Shown: positions 63,001 through 64,000 of the stretch, one piece after another | How the letters are laid out: the number at the start of each line of letters is the position of its first letter | How positions within the stretch are numbered: the stretch's first letter is position 1 | NCBI GenBank assembly: GCA_965153355.1 | Contig: OZ231127.1 | Location: 84,196,001-84,260,000, forward strand | Length of the DNA: 64,000 bases | Source: Flaccisagitta enflata | Lineage: Eukaryota; Chaetognatha; Sagittoidea; Aphragmophora | Reading direction: 5' to 3' | The notes under the pieces: generated by a model | The model's database searches: none | The model's input: the letters and a program-made list of their open reading frames with translations, nothing else | Told to the model about the DNA's origin: nothing | Translations under genes and position numbers: made by a program

Positions 63001-63563
63001 CACACACACACACATGCACCTACACACACCTACACACCTACACACACACACACACATCTACACACACACACATACACACACACACACACACACATCTACA
63101 CACACACACATACATCTACACACACACGCACACACACATACATCTACACACACACGCACACACACCTACACACACACCCACCTACACACACACGCACACA
63201 CACCTACACGCACACACACCTACACGCACACACACCTACATGCACGCACACACACCTACACACACCTTTTATACTACGGACCTCTTATACCTCTTAAACT
63301 ATATCATGATATAGTCACAAGTCCGCGACCACAATGTGTGTATGGAGGGTGCGTGTACCCCCCTGCCAAATATCTATCTGACTATCTGTCCAAAACGATG
63401 TTGTAACCCCGCCTTACTCATTTATCATGCGCAGGTCTCGTCTATCTTCACCGGAGAAGAAGAATTGTTTGCTTGGGATCGAACTGTCTCTCGGTTGACT
63501 GAGATGCAGACTGCCCAATATTGGATGGAAAGAGACAAGGAAGAGGCGGAAGACTATATTTAA
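48607..63563 (+). CDS. AFG1L: AFG1-like mitochondrial AAA+ ATPase (AFG1L/LACE1), 599 aa
   Basis: CDS join: 48607-49256, 49945-50172, 50824-50923, 51769-52078, 52583-52750, 53012-53163, 62753-62815, 63435-63563. The sum is 1800 nt, all phases agree. By family knowledge this inner-membrane/matrix ATPase handles unassembled or damaged respiratory-chain subunits. Visible: an Arg/Ser/Gln-rich N-terminus without early acidic residues (a plausible transit peptide, residues 1-30); [17 protein letters not shown] just before the ATPase; Walker [13 protein letters not shown] (about 243-254); Walker B LICFDEFQ (about 319-326); sensor [46 protein letters not shown]; and the C-terminal [26 protein letters not shown]. 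Human AFG1L is 481 aa; the surplus is a Ser/Asn-rich N-region. A diverged alternative last exon lies at 62348-62467. Confidence 0.93.
49257..49944 (+). other. AFG1L intron 1, nothing recognised
   Basis: AT-rich, no repeat or exon seen. Confidence 0.5.
49945..50172 (+). CDS. AFG1L: AFG1L exon 2 (Walker A)
   Basis: Acceptor [35 protein letters not shown] is the P-loop; then [20 protein letters not shown]. Donor CCAAG|GTATGG, phase 2. Confidence 0.93.
50304..50789. mobile_element. TA-flanked MITE in AFG1L intron 2, 486 bp
   Basis: Perfect 19-bp [24 protein letters not shown] on both sides. The interior is AT-rich with repeated GTTCTTAA motifs. Related to the MITE at 14379. Confidence 0.8.
50824..50923 (+). 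CDS. AFG1L: AFG1L exon 3 (Walker B)
   Basis: Acceptor [36 protein letters not shown] then DEFQ, donor TTCCAG|GTCAGT, phase 0. Confidence 0.93.
50963..51598. mobile_element. TA-flanked MITE in AFG1L intron 3, 636 bp
   Basis: Left TA|GGGGGGG...GGCTATTTGGGACA, right TGTCCCAAATAGCCCTACCC...|TA. TIRs of about 28 bp with slips in the G-run. Repeated GGGACA/CGGGACA motifs just inside both ends. Confidence 0.75.
51672..51752. repeat. (GATGATGAC)n triplet repeat next to the exon 4 acceptor
   Basis: GAT/GAC triplets up to 17 bp before the acceptor of AFG1L exon 4. Open as poly-Asp in frame, but intronic by family comparison. Confidence 0.8.
51769..52078 (+). CDS. AFG1L: AFG1L exon 4 (sensor and arginine-finger region)
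   Basis: Acceptor [55 protein letters not shown] and following. Donor CAATATG|GTAAGT, phase 1. Confidence 0.93.
52079..52582 (+). other. AFG1L intron 4
   Basis: GTT-rich (52190-52360), otherwise nothing recognised. Confidence 0.5.
52583..52750 (+). CDS. AFG1L: AFG1L exon 5
   Basis: Acceptor GGCACCAG|ACACTGTG; carries [20 protein letters not shown] and [11 protein letters not shown]. Donor TTAGGG|GTAGGT, phase 1. Confidence 0.9.
53012..53163 (+). CDS. AFG1L: AFG1L exon 6
   Basis: Acceptor [36 protein letters not shown] is the conserved C-terminal ATPase helix region. Donor CTAAAG|GTGATC, phase 0. Confidence 0.92.
53400..54090 (-). repeat. Left copy of a 0.7-kb inverted repeat
   Basis: Matches 60480-61150 in inverted orientation, by eye around 80% or more over most of its length (for example GCATGCAAAATTTCAGCAAA and the GGGGTACACGTTTGATTTTT block). 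Both copies share an open frame of about 75 codons (here 53660-53403 on -). Confidence 0.75.
54091..56050. other. AT-rich unclassified DNA
   Basis: No coding frame I would support. (GTC)n/(GTT)n triplets at 55085-55123 and 55282-55318. Three direct copies of GGGATATGGGCC/GGGCTCAAGGCT-type units at 55790-55845. Confidence 0.4.
56080..56600. repeat. Tandem repeat, about 153-bp unit, 3.5 copies
   Basis: TTTTGGATCTAGGCAAAT recurs at about 56085, 56237, 56391 and 56542, each followed by AATTTCCTAT and GCACCCCACTTT. Confidence 0.9.
56740..57026 (+). mobile_element. HINE-like element, 3' part (copy G)
   Basis: Subterminal repeat with GCGAAAGCATAGGTCATCGC and GGGGCCGCTGCCCTGCTCC, a tail AAGCAGGCCACGGTCACCGC, and terminal hairpin CGC-TTTT-GCG followed by ACTTC. 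Belongs to a second subfamily with GAAAGCATAGGTCATCG instead of TCTACAGGACATCG. Confidence 0.65.
57053..57628 (+). mobile_element. HINE-like element, copy D
   Basis: GGGCAGCGGCCCCAAAGGGG, subterminal GTCCTGTAGAACACAGGGGA, a core of CCTCTCAGGCCTGAAATCTG units and (GGAC GGAT)n, the inverted subterminal repeat, a tail AGCAGGGCAAAGGGTATCGC, hairpin GCCC-AT-GGGC, GACCTG|TT. Confidence 0.75.
57661..57996 (+). mobile_element. HINE-like element, copy E (short core)
   Basis: GAGCAGCGGCCCCAAAGGGA at the 5' end, few core units, inverted subterminal repeat (TTCTATAGGACATAGGCCCT), tail CAGCAGGGCATCGGGTACCG, hairpin ATCC-TT-GGAT, GACTTG|TT. Begins only 32 bp after copy D ends. Confidence 0.72.
58029..58490. 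mobile_element. HINE-like pieces in opposite orientations (copy F)
   Basis: A 5' end on + (GGGCAGCGGCCCTAAAGGGG at 58029) with a core of GAGGCCCAAATCCCAGCCTC units. From 58383 to about 58485 a 3' tail lies on the minus strand (CACTGCTGACCATCTAACGC, hairpin CGC-TTTT-GCG, ACTATT) with its subterminal repeat. A composite or nested arrangement. Confidence 0.6.
58900..59335. repeat. Tandem repeat, about 150-bp unit, three copies
   Basis: Each unit has GAGCATGCAAATACAA-like sequence, GCATA..TGCTC, GTGAGGGTGTTTT, and TTTTAGCTCA..TAGCTCATTT. Confidence 0.85.
59460..59771. mobile_element. HINE-like pieces (copy H)
   Basis: A minus-strand 5' end (GGGGCCGCTGCCCAAAAGG at about 59610-59630), followed by a plus-strand 3' end with GGGGCCGCTGCCCAGCTCC, tail AAGGCAGGGCACGGGTACTG, hairpin CGC-TTTG-GCG and ACTATT. 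Confidence 0.6.
60480..61150 (+). repeat. Right copy of the 0.7-kb inverted repeat
   Basis: Inverse of 53400-54090. The open frame at 60899 starts [20 protein letters not shown] exactly as the left copy does. Confidence 0.75.
61849..62080 (+). repeat. Dispersed 3'-palindrome repeat, copy 7
   Basis: Starts ACAAGGCCAACACCACAGTC, a middle of AAAAGACCAAAAGACAGAG and ACTTAAAATGACTTAAAAT, ends AGTCGCGTGCACGCGACTAA, an 18-bp perfect palindrome. Confidence 0.72.
62348..62467 (+). CDS. Candidate alternative terminal exon of AFG1L (diverged duplicate of exon 8)
   Basis: Acceptor-like GGAAAGCAG, then a 39-codon phase-0 frame to TAG at 62465-62467. It can be joined in frame to exon 6 (phase 0). The core [23 protein letters not shown] matches the canonical exon 8 [23 protein letters not shown] at 15 of 20 positions over LFAW to YW. 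Using it would bypass exon 7 and replace the last 64 residues with 39. The polypyrimidine tract is moderate. It could also be a recently dead duplicate, but there is no stop or frameshift before the family motif ends. Confidence 0.6.
   Translation, partial: SKEMYDSDEELFAWKRTASRLREMQSASYWRTAESRRRK
62753..62815 (+). CDS. AFG1L: AFG1L exon 7
   Basis: Acceptor TTACCCACAG|GAAGCTTC; 21 codons, [20 protein letters not shown] then K, donor GATAAG|GTTGTG, phase 0. It corresponds to the variable linker before the C-terminal motif. Confidence 0.8.
62985..63266. repeat. (CA)n with CACCTA/CATCTA variants, AFG1L intron 7
   Basis: CACACA with regular CCTACA, TCTACA and CGCACA interruptions. It occupies nearly half of the 619-bp intron before the last exon. 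Confidence 0.93.
63435..63563 (+). CDS. AFG1L: AFG1L exon 8 (last, canonical)
   Basis: Acceptor [35 protein letters not shown], then [10 protein letters not shown], the conserved AFG1 C-terminus. Stop TAA 63561-63563. Confidence 0.92.
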   Translation, partial: VSSIFTGEEELFAWDRTVSRLTEMQTAQYWMERDKEEAEDYI

Positions 63564-63610
63564 TGATAGACATGGAGAAATAATTGCTCGGAGAAATCAA
63601 ATCAGGAATG

Positions 63611-63616
63611 AATAAA
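63611..63616 (+). terminator. AFG1L: Poly(A) signal AATAAA, AFG1L
   Basis: AATAAA 48 bp after the canonical stop codon. Confidence 0.65.
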
Positions 63617-64000
63617 ATACTCTATAAATTCTGAGAAACTGACGTCTTGTCAACTATAAAGCTGAAGAAAAGACGCAAAAACTTCGAACCATTGTCGCCA
63701 TATCTCCAGTTTTTGTTAGTTTATTGTGGTTGTTAAGTTATTCTATTGCACTCCTTAAACATAAATCATCTTAACTGAAGCTAAGCTGGATTTGTAATTG
63801 ACACACATAACTGGAAACGTGGCTCATAAAACGCGGCTGATAACTTCTGCGGTTTGATAGTACATAGGCAAGCTCAATATCCCCTACAGTTAGTTACCAG
63901 AGTAGTACCAGTTGTCAGTTCTTTGAGCTTATCATTCCGTCAAGAGTTTCGGCCTTGTTGATCTAGTACTACTAATTACTATGTCTTAATTGGAAGCTGT
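63617..64000. other. Downstream of AFG1L, nothing recognised
   Basis: No gene or repeat seen. Confidence 0.3.

Overview
The window is nuclear DNA of an invertebrate animal that I cannot place further. It has GT-AG introns, AATAAA/ATTAAA poly(A) signals, a BEL/Pao retrotransposon (a metazoan lineage) and an extreme load of simple-sequence repeats, many of them inside coding exons.

Four protein-coding genes can be assembled exon by exon with matching splice phases. (1) 3107-11346, +, five exons, 1831 aa: a low-complexity protein with an N-terminal coiled coil and poly-N/poly-Q tracts that I do not recognise. (2) 12748-31724, -, three exons, 694 aa: a 12-TM major facilitator of the monocarboxylate-transporter (SLC16) type, convergent with gene 1. 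Its first intron holds a 13.1-kb antisense BEL/Pao element. (3) 35608-48108, +, four exons, 541 aa: TFIID subunit TAF7. (4) 48607-63563, +, eight exons, 599 aa: the mitochondrial AAA+ protein AFG1L (LACE1). It starts about 500 bp after TAF7 and has a second, diverged copy of its terminal exon inside the last large intron region.

Introns and intergenic DNA are packed with repeats whose ends can often be fixed by terminal inverted repeats (TIRs) and target-site duplications (TSDs). They are: the BEL/Pao element (TSD GTGAT); two nested foldback elements of one family with 8-bp TSDs and C-rich telomere-like cores (34326-35483); two hAT-like elements (37048-38594 and 45559-47452); a GTTTTAACA-rich foldback (40689-41473); four TA-flanked MITEs (14379, 17325, 50304, 50963); a dispersed family with a 3' palindrome (seven copies); and a family with subterminal inverted repeats, a minisatellite core and a 3' tail ending in a covarying hairpin. 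That last family resembles the miniature Helentrons (HINEs) and is the most interesting repeat class here.

The genes show no common pathway: TAF7 acts in transcription initiation, AFG1L in mitochondrial protein quality control, the SLC16-like protein in membrane transport. Exon joins rest on reading frame, splice consensus and, for three genes, family similarity recalled from knowledge. No alignment or transcript evidence was available.
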